From the NCBI RefSeq assembly GCF_000741175.1, contig NZ_JGYS01000003.1, positions 1 through 64,000 on the forward strand: a stretch of 64,000 nucleotides of DNA. The letters run 5' to 3'. Under the pieces are notes generated by a model, which was not told the DNA's origin, did not search any database, and worked only from the letters and a program-made list of their open reading frames with translations. The DNA is from Bifidobacterium callitrichos DSM 23973 (GTDB taxonomy: Bacteria; Actinomycetota; Actinomycetes; Actinomycetales; Bifidobacteriaceae). Of the stretch, positions 1-8,381 are shown one piece after another. Numbering within the stretch: position 1 is the first letter of the stretch; the number at the start of each line of letters is the position of its first letter. Position numbers and translations under genes: made by a program.

Positions 1-1018
1 CCAGCCGTGAGTGCATCATCCACGAGCACAGGCGGTGCAGGCGCGACCACGCCTCGCCTGGCGTGCGGCTGGTCTCGTAGATGTCCTGCAGGGTCTCGCG
101 TATCTGGCACGCCCGGCCGGTCTTCAGCCGCTGTTTCATGAGAGCGCGTTTGGTTTCCAACTGCAGTTCGCTCAGCCCGGACTCGTTGCGCAGCCACAGG
201 TACTTCGTCCTCTTCAGCAGCCCGTTGGAGCGTCCCTCGGCCTTCCGGACCTTGTCGACGGCCTCGTTGGCGTGCTTGACAACGTGGAACTTGTCGACGA
301 TCCGCTCCGCGTTGGGCAGGTATTCGCGGATGCCCTTCCGAAACCCCAGGCTCATGTCGCAGGTGACGAGCCGCACGTATCCGGGCACTCCGTTGTGCGC
401 CGTGAAGTCGTCGACGAACCGCTTCACCGTGGACGAGTCCTTGCCGGCCGTCACGTTGATCACGTCGTGCTCGACGAGGTCGGCGACCACCGTGATGTAG
501 TTGTGCCCCTTGCGGCTGGTCTCGTCGATGCCGATGGCCTCCACGCCCGTGTAGTCCTCGAGCCTGCGGGCCTCGTCCACGTAGTGCGCGATGAACCGCC
601 ACAGGCGGGTGTCGGTCTCGTCGACCTGCTCGGCGAGCGTGCTGACCGGCAGGTGGCGGGCCATCTCGACCGCCCACGCCTCGAACAGGAGCGTGAACCC
701 GCTGCCCGGCCTCGCCCACGGGACAGGCACGGTCCTCACGCCATGCTCCGGGCATGTCACGCGCGGCACGCCGGCATGGATGAACGCCTTGTACTGGAAG
801 AAGTTCAGATGCCTCCACACGCGCCCGCGCGTGTCATGCACCGGACATTCGTCCCGCCGGCACCCCGGCTCGGGGCAGCGGAACCGCGAGCCCGCCTCGA
901 AACCGATCCCGATGTGCAACTCCTGCCTGCCGTCGTCGGTGTCCCGGAAATCCACGGACTCGACCCTCCAAGGCTCCCGCAGCTGGAGCGCGGCCGTGAA
1001 CAAACGCGAGGTATCCAT
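1..1018 (-). CDS. ISL3-family transposase (C-terminal end outside window)
   Basis: The minus strand is open from an ATG at 1018 to the window edge, about 339 codons, beginning MDTSRLFTAALQLREPWRVE. It has the ISL3 layout: an N-terminal cysteine-containing segment (about residues 35-90: CPEPGCRRDECPVHD, then a VTCPEHG stretch) followed by a DDE-type core with IGIDETSRKGHNYITVV and VTCDMSLGFRKGIREYLP, then IVDKFHVVKHANEAVDKVRK. It would catalyse cut-and-paste movement of its own element. The reading frame shows no stop inside the window, so this copy may be intact, but its 3' end and both terminal inverted repeats could not be confirmed. It sits directly downstream of the tRNA-Arg gene on the same strand. 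Family assignment is from motif recognition. Confidence 0.85.
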   Translation of the reverse strand, partial: MDTSRLFTAALQLREPWRVESVDFRDTDDGRQELHIGIGFEAGSRFRCPEPGCRRDECPVHDTRGRVWRHLNFFQYKAFIHAGVPRVTCPEHGVRTVPVPWARPGSGFTLLFEAWAVEMARHLPVSTLAEQVDETDTRLWRFIAHYVDEARRLEDYTGVEAIGIDETSRKGHNYITVVADLVEHDVINVTAGKDSSTVKRFVDDFTAHNGVPGYVRLVTCDMSLGFRKGIREYLPNAERIVDKFHVVKHANEAVDKVRKAEGRSNGLLKRTKYLWLRNESGLSELQLETKRALMKQRLKTGRACQIRETLQDIYETSRTPGEAWSRLHRLCSWMMHSRL

Positions 1019-1100
1019 GCCTCCAACCTACCCGACAGACACCACACCGCACACCATCACCCACCACAAACAGCGAAAGGCCCAGAAAACACAAATAGAA

Positions 1101-1133
1101 AAACCCTCAGAATCGGCATGATTCCAAGGGTTT
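1101..1133 (-). terminator. Terminator after tRNA-Arg
   Basis: Arms at 1101-1114 and 1120-1133 (AAACCCTCAGAATC with GATTCCAAGGGTTT) form a stem with a 5-nt loop. Read on the minus strand the hairpin follows the tRNA 3' end by 6 nt and is followed by TTCTATTT, as expected for an intrinsic terminator. It also separates the tRNA from the transposase gene. Confidence 0.75.
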
Positions 1134-1139
1134 CACTAG

Positions 1140-1213
1140 TGACCCCGGCCGGACTCGAACCGGCGACCCAATGATTAGAAGTCAGTTGCTCTATCCAGCT
1201 GAGCTACGGGGCC
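1140..1213 (-). tRNA. tRNA-Arg (anticodon UCU)
   Basis: Read on the minus strand the sequence starts GGCCCCGTAGCTCAGCTGGA and folds into a full cloverleaf. The 7-bp acceptor stem pairs GGCCCCG with CGGGGTC (one G-U), the discriminator is A, the D arm is GCTC...GAGC, the anticodon stem-loop is CTGACTTCTAATCA giving anticodon TCT, and the T arm is CCGGTTCGAGTCCGG. No CCA is encoded at the 3' end, so it would be added after transcription. This tRNA decodes AGA/AGG, rare codons in a GC-rich genome. Confidence 0.95.
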
Positions 1214-1287
1214 AAACTCGTGACATTGTAATAGCCGGGGTGGAACGACACGAATCGGCGACCTACAGATCACCTACAGATTACAGG

Positions 1288-2157
1288 TCAGCTGCGGTAT
1301 TCACGGTCGGCGATCATGCGACCGGACTGGTCGAGCGCCGTGGAGAATCGACCGTAATCGGAAAGGATCACGCCCATGTACAGCATGTCGACGAGCGCGA
1401 TGTGGGCCACGCGCGAGAAGATCGCATTGCCGTAGATGGTCTGCGTACTCGAACCGGTGATCAGCGTGACGTCGGCGGACCCGGCAAGGGGCGAGCCGAT
1501 ATGGTTGGTCACGGCGATGGTACGGGCGCCGGCGGATTTGGCCAGACGCAACGCTTTGACGGTGTCCGCGGATGAGCCGGAATGCGAGAACGCAATGGCC
1601 ACATCCTGATCACGCAGGTGCCCCGCTCCGATCTGCTGCAGGTAGGCGTCCGTGTTGAGGCGACAATCGAGCCCCAGATACATCAGCTTGGTGAACAGAT
1701 CGGTAGCCGGGACCAGCGAGTTCTCGACACCATAGATATCAATGGCATGCGCGTCGGCCAGCAGCGCCGTCGCCTTGCGGAACGCCTTGACATCGAGGCA
1801 ACGACGAAGTTCCTCGATGAGCGAGGCGGCACCCGCAGCGGCCTTGGCCGGCACATCCTCGGGGCTGTCCCACGGGTTGAGGTCGAATCCTTCGAGCGGA
1901 TCGAACGTCACCTGATGTTCCGCCTCGGGATGGCGCAGCACGTATCGCAGTTCGCGATAGCCGCCGAAACCGAGTTTGCGCGAGAAGCGGATGACCGTGG
2001 GCTGGCTTACGTGCGTCGCCTCCGCGAGCTGGCCGACGGTCAATCCCGCCGCCTCCTCGATATGATCGCGGATGTAACGCGCAACGGCCCGTTCGGCCGG
2101 GCGAAGCGAAGGGTATACGTGATCGATACGCTCGCGGATTCCCACCGAAGACTGCAC
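1288..2157 (-). CDS. MurR/RpiR-family transcriptional regulator
   Basis: 289-residue protein with the RpiR two-domain layout. The N-terminal helix-turn-helix is about residues 1-77, including LTVGQLAEATHVSQPTVIRF. The C-terminal SIS sugar-phosphate-binding domain is about 120-260, including AIDIYGVENSL, IAFSHSGSSADTVKALRLA and ARTIAVTNHIGSPLAGSAD. Such proteins sense phosphosugars and control sugar or amino-sugar genes. The start is a GTG at 2157 preceded by an AGGAGA ribosome-binding site. No sugar gene adjoins it: the upstream neighbour is the DUF4143 ATPase and the downstream neighbour is the tRNA, so its target cannot be read from context. Confidence 0.88.
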   Translation of the reverse strand: MQSSVGIRERIDHVYPSLRPAERAVARYIRDHIEEAAGLTVGQLAEATHVSQPTVIRFSRKLGFGGYRELRYVLRHPEAEHQVTFDPLEGFDLNPWDSPEDVPAKAAAGAASLIEELRRCLDVKAFRKATALLADAHAIDIYGVENSLVPATDLFTKLMYLGLDCRLNTDAYLQQIGAGHLRDQDVAIAFSHSGSSADTVKALRLAKSAGARTIAVTNHIGSPLAGSADVTLITGSSTQTIYGNAIFSRVAHIALVDMLYMGVILSDYGRFSTALDQSGRMIADREYRS

Positions 2158-2316
2158 GGTCCCATCTCCTACAACGTCACGCCTATGATGCTCTACACTG
2201 TCGTAGCCTAACCGGAATGGGTGTGTCGACGGGTGATATCAGCCGACTTCCAAGTGAACCGTCCGTTAACTTTTCCGTGGGTCGACTACGTTCCGCATCT
2301 TGCGCCGCATCTTCCG

Positions 2317-3630
2317 TCATGCGTTCTCCATCAAGCCCGCCATATATATGGGTAGGTAGGTGACGGCCCCTTCCACGGAGACATTGCATGGGCCAAACAC
2401 GAGGCCAGTGCCGAGATGATATTCCGGACGCGCAAGCACATTATCCATGGCATGATGGCGCTTGTACGATTTGCCGGATTTCACCTCGATGGGCAGTACA
2501 CGATCGTTCCTGTCCTGAACCAGAAAGTCCAGTTCACCGAATCGCTTGCTGTTGTAGTAATACAGGTCAAACCCATGGGCATGCAATTCCTGTGCGACCG
2601 CGTTTTCATAGATGGACCCGTAGTTGACATCGGGATTGCCGTCGAGCACATCAAGCGCGGTTTTCTTCAGGAAGGAGCCGGTCAACAGACCAACATCATT
2701 GTAGAAGAACTTGAACAGGTTGCGCTCCTTGCTCATTTCCAACGGAACACACGGCTCATCGACGTTATACGCGGCTATCGCCACACCGGCGGCCTTCAGC
2801 CAATCGAAGTCAGCGGCCACGGTCTGGAACCGCAGCCCCTTGTCTACCTTCGCGAAGGTGAAACGCTTGTTGGGATTGTTGAGCTCGCTCGGCACCAGAT
2901 CGTAAATGCCTCTGATATGCAGACGATCCTCCCGCTTGGCATACTGGCTGATATCCCGACGATACTCACGCTTGATGTTCTCCTGAATCGTGCGAACGTC
3001 GGAGATGCTGCCATTGGCGACGAAGGAGTCGACCGCCGCCGGCATTCCCCCGATGACCAGATATTTGGCATACAGATCCATCAGCCGGTCATGAACGAAC
3101 CCATCCACCGGCTTTCTGCCGGCAAGACAGCCACGCAACATGTCGAACACGTTGCCCCCCACACCCTGAGACCAGCAGAATTCCTCGAAATCCAGCGGAT
3201 ACATGTCCAACTCGCTCAGATACCCCACAGGCACCGAACGCACATCCTCCAGTTCAACGCCGAGCAACGATCCCGACAACATATAGTCGAATCGACCGTC
3301 GTCCACCAGAAACTTGACCGCGGTAACCATTTCCCTGCACTGCTGGACCTCATCGAAGAACACAAGGGTCTTCCCCGGCACCAACGGAACGTCAACGGCC
3401 AGCTCCAGCCGCATCAACAAGTTCTCCACATCGCGCGGCTTGCTGAAGATGGAGACCAGCTCGGGATTCTCGATGAAGTTCAGCTCGGCGACATGCTCAT
3501 AATGCTTGCGGGCAAAGTAACGGATGATGTAGGTCTTGCCGGTCTGGCGAGCTCCCGTAATCAGCAACGCGGTGCGCTTGGGGGCGGATAGCCACGCCTC
3601 CATCCGGTTCTCCACTTTACGAGTCAGCAT
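2317..3630 (-). CDS. DUF4143-type AAA ATPase with nuclease-like C-terminus
   Basis: 437 residues. The N-terminal AAA_14 ATPase has Walker A LLITGARQTGKT (about 22-33) and Walker B TLVFFDEVQQC (about residue 90). The C-terminal DUF4143 part carries GELDFLVQD followed by VLPIEVKSGK, matching the D...ExK spacing of the PD-(D/E)XK nuclease fold. The ATG at 3630 follows a strong GGGAGG site. The biological role of these ATPases is unresolved; roles in DNA transactions, toxin-like behaviour or defence have been suggested only loosely. It appears complete and stands alone, in contrast to the decayed relative at 28.8-29.2 kb. Its promoter region contains four exactly spaced repeats (3697-3804). Its lysine/asparagine-richer composition and more A/T-containing codons differ from the neighbouring phn genes, which may mean transfer. 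Confidence 0.85.
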   Translation of the reverse strand: MLTRKVENRMEAWLSAPKRTALLITGARQTGKTYIIRYFARKHYEHVAELNFIENPELVSIFSKPRDVENLLMRLELAVDVPLVPGKTLVFFDEVQQCREMVTAVKFLVDDGRFDYMLSGSLLGVELEDVRSVPVGYLSELDMYPLDFEEFCWSQGVGGNVFDMLRGCLAGRKPVDGFVHDRLMDLYAKYLVIGGMPAAVDSFVANGSISDVRTIQENIKREYRRDISQYAKREDRLHIRGIYDLVPSELNNPNKRFTFAKVDKGLRFQTVAADFDWLKAAGVAIAAYNVDEPCVPLEMSKERNLFKFFYNDVGLLTGSFLKKTALDVLDGNPDVNYGSIYENAVAQELHAHGFDLYYYNSKRFGELDFLVQDRNDRVLPIEVKSGKSYKRHHAMDNVLARPEYHLGTGLVFGPCNVSVEGAVTYLPIYMAGLMENA

Positions 3631-3696
3631 GCATCCCTCCCACGCGATACGGACCGAAAACCAGTTGTCCCCGAACGTATCGACAACAGTGTGACT

Positions 3697-3804
3697 ACAT
3701 TTTCAAACCATTGAAACATGACGTCATTACATTTTCAAACTGATTTCATGTCGTTTATCTACATTTTCAAACCATAGAATCGTCCTAGAAGCACATTTTC
3801 AAAC
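3697..3804 (-). repeat. Four 12-bp direct repeats with exact 32-bp period upstream of the DUF4143 ATPase
   Basis: The plus-strand word ACATTTTCAAAC begins at 3697, 3729, 3761 and 3793, each copy exactly 32 bp after the last and separated by 20 unrelated bases. Read toward the ATPase gene it is GTTTGAAAATGT. The array ends about 66 bp before the ATG at 3630. Thirty-two bp is close to three DNA turns, so all copies face the same side of the helix. This fits an operator or nucleoprotein array better than a structured RNA. The unit is too short for a CRISPR repeat. Confidence 0.9.
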
Positions 3805-4349
3805 CCGTCATCCCGCGGGATCAATAGAACGGGACCGAAGCCGCGCCATCGCCATCGCGGAATAAGCCGCAGCCCGCGCCGACAAACAACCAAGAACTAC
3901 GTAGCAAAGCGTTCGTTGAGTCAAAAAAGACATCGCGAAACCGATTGTGACCGTGCTCACATGCACAATACGCACATCGCATCGCCCCAAAACTACGTGG
4001 ACTACATCCGCCACAGGTAGTTTCACTCGCTGTTCACCGTACTTTCAGTCCGATTTCCCCGGCATGCGGTAGAGCAGCGCCGAAACGGAACCATCATGGA
4101 AATTGCGCACGGCGGACGGGAACGACCGAACGGACACGACCGAACGCGGGGCGCAACGGCGAGCAGTCTCTAGCCGTGACAACACAGTGCTGACACACAG
4201 TGCATACCGCATAACTGAACAACAACTGAATATCGATCACGGCGAAGAACCCATGGGACCGATCAATCCGATCCGACCCCGCGGGAACGGAGCCACACCA
4301 TAGAGCGGACCCGAACAACGGGCCGCATGATGAGAGGCAGTCGAAGAAT
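3805..4349 (+). promoter_or_regulatory. Intergenic region and candidate promoter of the AEP operon
   Basis: No convincing gene lies here. AAACTAC and GTAGTTT form a spaced inverted repeat near 3991-4023. ACACAGTGC occurs twice (4182-4190, 4195-4203), the second copy overlapping CTGACA (4190-4195), which could be a -35 box with TAACTG (4212-4217) as the -10 box at 16-bp spacing. AACTGAATATCG (4224-4235) recurs at 8279-8290 before phnW, so both transcripts may share control. The start codon at 4350 has only a weak ribosome-binding site. Promoter boxes are inferred by eye. Confidence 0.4.
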
Positions 4350-5150
4350 ATGCTCGAATTGAAGAACATCACCAAGTCGTTCGGCGACACCCACGTCCTG
4401 AACGGCATCACCCTGGAACTCGACAACGGCAAGATCATGTCGATCCTCGGACCCTCCGGCGGCGGCAAGACCACGCTGCTCAACATCATCCTCGGCATCA
4501 CCGAGCCGACGAGCGGCAAGCTGATCTACAACGGCGAGGACCTGACCCACGTGCCGATGGAGAAGCGAGGCTTCAACATCGTGTTCCAGGACTACGCCCT
4601 CTTCCCGAACCTCACCGCCTACGAGAACATCACCTACGGCCTGCGTAACAATCCGGGCATCTCCTCCGAGAAGGAGATCAAGGAGATGATCTCCCTGCTC
4701 GGCCTCGAGGAGCACCTGAACAAGCACATCGACGAGCTCTCCGGCGGTCAGAAGCAGCGCGTGGCGCTCGCCCGCACGCTGGTGATGAAGCCGAAGCTGC
4801 TGCTCCTCGACGAGCCGCTGTCCGCTCTGGACGGCGTGATCAAGGAGTCCATCAAGGCCAAGATCAAGCAGATCGTCGAGCAGTACAACCTCACCACGAT
4901 CATGGTCACCCACGATCCGGAGGAGGCCTGCACGATGAGCGACAAGGTCCTCATCATCAACCAGGGCAAGGTCGCGCAGTACGACAGCCCGGAGAACATC
5001 ATCGAGCACCCGGCGTCCGACTTCGTGAAGAAGTTCATCCTCCACCAGCTCGAGGTCAAGCGCAACAACATCTACACCCTGTTCAACGAGGGCGATCAGG
5101 ACGCGGCCAAGGCCAACGCCCAGCTCGCCGCCGCAGGTCAGGAGGCCTGA
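4350..5150 (+). CDS. ABC transporter ATP-binding protein, probable 2-aminoethylphosphonate uptake
   Basis: 266 residues with the full ABC ATPase set: Walker A LGPSGGGKTTLL (about 34-45), Q-loop VFQDYALFPN, signature LSGGQKQRVALARTL, Walker B LLLLDEPLSALD and switch histidine MVTHDPEEA. It resembles the PotA/FbpC/PhnT group that pairs with type-I importers. It would couple ATP hydrolysis to the fused permease/binding protein that starts 5 bp after its stop. The AEP assignment rests on the downstream phnW and phnX genes, because ATPase sequence alone does not define the substrate. C-ending codons dominate, suggesting adaptation for high expression. Confidence 0.88.
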   Translation: MLELKNITKSFGDTHVLNGITLELDNGKIMSILGPSGGGKTTLLNIILGITEPTSGKLIYNGEDLTHVPMEKRGFNIVFQDYALFPNLTAYENITYGLRNNPGISSEKEIKEMISLLGLEEHLNKHIDELSGGQKQRVALARTLVMKPKLLLLDEPLSALDGVIKESIKAKIKQIVEQYNLTTIMVTHDPEEACTMSDKVLIINQGKVAQYDSPENIIEHPASDFVKKFILHQLEVKRNNIYTLFNEGDQDAAKANAQLAAAGQEA

Positions 5151-5155
5151 GACCC

Positions 5156-8023
5156 ATGTCGGCTGAATCCATCCAGGCGGGCAAGCAGCTGCCCAACATC
5201 CGCCCCGAGATCCACAACTACGAGGCCCGGCCGTCCAAGCCGAAGCAGACCGAGCTGTGGACCCTCCTCGTGATCGTGGCGGTGTGCTTCCTCGGCTTCC
5301 TCGTCGTGCCGATGATCCTCGTGATCATCCGCTCGTTCACCACCGCCGGCGGGGCCGCCACCCTCGAGAACTACACGACGATTCTCTCCCGGCCCGAATT
5401 CGGGCGGTCGATCACCAACTCGCTGACCGTGGCCGCGGTCTCCGCGCTCGTCGCCGTGATCCTCGCGTTCCTGCTGTCCTACACCATCAACTGCACGAAC
5501 GTGCCGCGCGGCCTCAAGAAGGCCATCGCCCTGCTCGCGCAGCTGCCGATGCTCCTGCCGACCATCACCTACGGCTTCGCGATCATCTACTCGTTCGGCA
5601 AGAACGGTCTGATCACGCAGCTCATCGGCCACCCGCTGTTCGACATCTACGGCTTCAACGGCCTGCTGATCGGCTACGTGATCTACACGCTGCCGACCTG
5701 CTTCCTGCTGATCAACAACAGCTTCCAGTTCGTCGACAAGAAATTCATCATCGTCTCCCACATCATGGGCGACAAGCCGATCACCACGTTCCTCAACACC
5801 GTGCTGCGCCCGCTGGTCGGCACGATGGCCGTCGCGTTCATCCAGTCGTTCTTCCTCGCGTTCACCGACTACGGTATTCCGACCTCCGTCGGCGGCGAGT
5901 ACGACGTGCTGGCCATGACGCTGTTCAACCAGATGCTCGGCTCGATCCCGAACTTCAACCGCGGCGCCGTGATCGCAGTGTTCATGCTCATCCCCTCGAT
6001 CATCTCGATCATCCTGATGACCGTGCTCGAGCGCTTCGCGATCCGCTACAAGCAGATCAGTCAGGTCGACCTGCCCAAGGGCAAGAAGCGCGACTGGATC
6101 TGCGGCATCCTATCCGTGGTAACCCTCGTGTGCGTGCTCTCCGTGTTCCTCGTGATCCTGCTCATCCCGTTCGTCCAGGAATGGCCTGACCACCTCGGCT
6201 TCACCTTCTCGCACATCGCGAACCTGTTCGTCGACTCCCAGCTGACGCAGGTGTTCGTCAACTCGCTGTACGTGGCCGCGATGACCGCCATCTTCGGATG
6301 CGTGTTCGTCTACGCCGCCGGCCTCGTGACCTCCCGCTCGAAGCTGCCCGGCTGGGCCCGCCGCTCGGTCGACGCGATCTCCGCGATCATCAACACGGTC
6401 CCGGGCATGGTGCTCGGCATCGCCTTCCTGTTCGCCTTCTCCGGCTCCCCGCTGCAGAATACGTTCTGGATCCTGATCATCGCGAACATCGTGCACTACT
6501 TCGCCACCCCGTACCAGATGATCAAGGACTCCCTGACCAAGATGAACGCGGGATGGGAGACCACCGCCAAGCTCATGGGCGACAACTGGATCAAGACACT
6601 GATCCGCGTGGTCACCCCGAACGCGTGGCCGACCCTGCTGCAGATCTTCGGCTACTACTTCGTCAACGCGATGGTCACGATCTCCGCGGTCGTGTTCCTC
6701 ACCGGCGCCCGCACGCAGGTCATCACCACGAAGATCTCCGCCCTGCAGCACATCGCCAAGTTCGACGACGTGTTCGTGCTCTCGCTGCTCATCCTCGTCG
6801 TCAACCTCGTGGTCAAGGGCCTGATCGCCCTGTTCACCCGCGACCGTTCCAAGGAGCGCGCGAAGGCGAAGGCCAAGGAACGCGCCGCCGTGAAGACCCC
6901 GCAGGTCGCAGCCTCGTTCAGTACCGTCAGGCCCAGCAGCCAGCTGACGACCGCAGCGGCCACCTTCCAGCTGCCGAACGACGGCAACCGCAAGGCCAAG
7001 GGCCTGCTCACCGGCATCGCCTCGGCGGTGTGCGTGGCGTTGCTCGTCACCTTCGGCGCGGTCTCGACCTCCGCGGCCGCAGCCGGCGGCAAGGTCGTCA
7101 TCTACACGAACGCCGACGAGGAGGCCGTCACCGCCTTCGAGCACGCGCTCGACGACAACGGCTACAAGGACCAGTACATCATCCAGGAGTTCGGCACCTC
7201 CGAGCTCGGCGGCAAGATGCTGGCCGAAGGCAAGGCCCTCGAGGCTGACATGCTGACGATGAGCTCCTACTACGTCGACTCCGCGCAGGAGCGCAACCAC
7301 ATGTTCGCGAACCTGACCGACGTGCACACCAAGCTGCTCGGCGACACGGAGAACTCGAAGGCCCCGGCCTACCGCTCCCCGACCACCGCGCAGGAGGGCG
7401 CCATCATCATCAACACCGAGGCCCTCAAGGCCGCCGGCGTCGAGGCCCCGAAGAGCTACGCGGACCTCGCCAAGCCCGAATACAAGGGACTCATCTCCGT
7501 GCCGGACATGGAGGGCTCCTCCACCGGCTGGCTGATGATTCAGGCCATCGTCGACGCCTACGGCACCGGCGAGAAGGGCAAGCAGATTCTCACCGACATC
7601 TACCGCAACGCCGGTCCGCACCTTGAACAGTCCGGCTCCGGCCCGCTCAAGGCCGTGCGCGCCAAGGAGGTGGCGATCGGCTTCGGCCTGCGCCACCAGG
7701 CGGTCGCGGACAAGAAGAAGGGCCTGCCGATCGACTACGTCGACCCGACCGAAGGCAACTACTCGCTCACCGAGTCGGTGGCCGTGCTCGACAAGGGCAA
7801 CGCCACCAACCCGAAGGCGCAGAAGATGGCCGGCATCATCATCGACAAGGGCCGCAAGGAGCTGCTCCAGACCTACCCGACCCCGCTGTACGAGGGCGAG
7901 AAGGCTCCTGCGAACGCCTCCAAGCGCTCCAAGTCGTTCCCCGAGCCGCTGACCGTCGACCTGCTCCAGCAGCATCAGGACTTCTCGTCCGAATGCAAGC
8001 GGATCGCGCAGGGCGAGGCGTAA
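5156..8023 (+). CDS. Fused ABC permease-permease-solute-binding protein for 2-aminoethylphosphonate
   Basis: One uninterrupted 955-residue reading frame carries three parts normally encoded separately. Residues about 35-300 and 320-565 are two type-I importer membrane domains. A charged linker follows (about 560-620, including SKERAKAKAKERA), then a hydrophobic segment (about 622-642) and a periplasmic-binding-protein domain (about 643-955). The latter starts KVVIYTNADEEAVTAFEHAL and contains SSYYVDSAQ and GSSTGWLMIQAIVDAYGTG, like iron/AEP/thiamine-type binding proteins. The hydrophobic segment would act as an uncleaved anchor, tethering the receptor outside the cell to its own channel. An AGGAGG site precedes the ATG at 5156. 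The ATPase gene is directly upstream; phnW and phnX follow after 358 bp. Substrate is inferred from those neighbours. Confidence 0.85.
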   Translation: MSAESIQAGKQLPNIRPEIHNYEARPSKPKQTELWTLLVIVAVCFLGFLVVPMILVIIRSFTTAGGAATLENYTTILSRPEFGRSITNSLTVAAVSALVAVILAFLLSYTINCTNVPRGLKKAIALLAQLPMLLPTITYGFAIIYSFGKNGLITQLIGHPLFDIYGFNGLLIGYVIYTLPTCFLLINNSFQFVDKKFIIVSHIMGDKPITTFLNTVLRPLVGTMAVAFIQSFFLAFTDYGIPTSVGGEYDVLAMTLFNQMLGSIPNFNRGAVIAVFMLIPSIISIILMTVLERFAIRYKQISQVDLPKGKKRDWICGILSVVTLVCVLSVFLVILLIPFVQEWPDHLGFTFSHIANLFVDSQLTQVFVNSLYVAAMTAIFGCVFVYAAGLVTSRSKLPGWARRSVDAISAIINTVPGMVLGIAFLFAFSGSPLQNTFWILIIANIVHYFATPYQMIKDSLTKMNAGWETTAKLMGDNWIKTLIRVVTPNAWPTLLQIFGYYFVNAMVTISAVVFLTGARTQVITTKISALQHIAKFDDVFVLSLLILVVNLVVKGLIALFTRDRSKERAKAKAKERAAVKTPQVAASFSTVRPSSQLTTAAATFQLPNDGNRKAKGLLTGIASAVCVALLVTFGAVSTSAAAAGGKVVIYTNADEEAVTAFEHALDDNGYKDQYIIQEFGTSELGGKMLAEGKALEADMLTMSSYYVDSAQERNHMFANLTDVHTKLLGDTENSKAPAYRSPTTAQEGAIIINTEALKAAGVEAPKSYADLAKPEYKGLISVPDMEGSSTGWLMIQAIVDAYGTGEKGKQILTDIYRNAGPHLEQSGSGPLKAVRAKEVAIGFGLRHQAVADKKKGLPIDYVDPTEGNYSLTESVAVLDKGNATNPKAQKMAGIIIDKGRKELLQTYPTPLYEGEKAPANASKRSKSFPEPLTVDLLQQHQDFSSECKRIAQGEA

Positions 8024-8381
8024 AGCGGACAGTCCGGTGGACTGTCCGTAGCCGAGCCCCGAGTGAGACGACAGTCGAACGAGGGCAGGATGACAGTCTC
8101 ACCGCAGGGCGAGTAAACGCAAAGCGAACGCAACTAGCAAACTAGATTCGACACTCCGCCCGCAGGGCGAAATCTACGTAGAAATTTTCAAAAACTCTCT
8201 TCGTGATTACACTCTGCGGGCGGAAGCCATATTCGGACACATTTTCAGCGCTTCAACGCTTCACAACCCAAGCTTCATAACTGAATATCGCAACAACCAA
8301 GACCACGACAAACTACGCCCCCGCTCCCCCGACTCCCACGCGAGAAGCGAAGGACATCGACAAGGAAAGGAAACCACCATC
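8024..8381 (+). promoter_or_regulatory. Leader with nested inverted repeats between transporter and phnW
   Basis: No gene is seen. A short hairpin, CGGACAGTCC-ggt-GGACTGTCCG, lies just after the transporter stop and may end or stabilise that transcript. Further on, CCGCCCGCAG (8156-8165) and CTGCGGGCGG (8214-8223) are perfect 10-bp arms around an A/T-rich 48-nt loop. CCGCAGGGCGA occurs near 8102 and again near 8161. AACTGAATATCG (8279-8290) repeats the word seen before the ATPase gene. This could be a separate promoter or an attenuating leader for phnWX. Confidence 0.45.

Noticed and set aside
1019-1100. Terminal inverted repeat of the ISL3 element
   Set aside because: The only clear dyad nearby (1101-1133) is better explained as the tRNA terminator, and the opposite element end is outside the window.
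3697-3804. Regular 32-bp spacing suggesting a small CRISPR array
   Set aside because: The conserved unit is only 12 bp, spacers are 20 bp, and no cas gene is present; promoter-proximal position fits an operator array better.
3808-4026. 72-codon minus-strand frame in the gap before the AEP operon
   Set aside because: No ribosome-binding site, no family resemblance and mixed composition; treated as non-coding.
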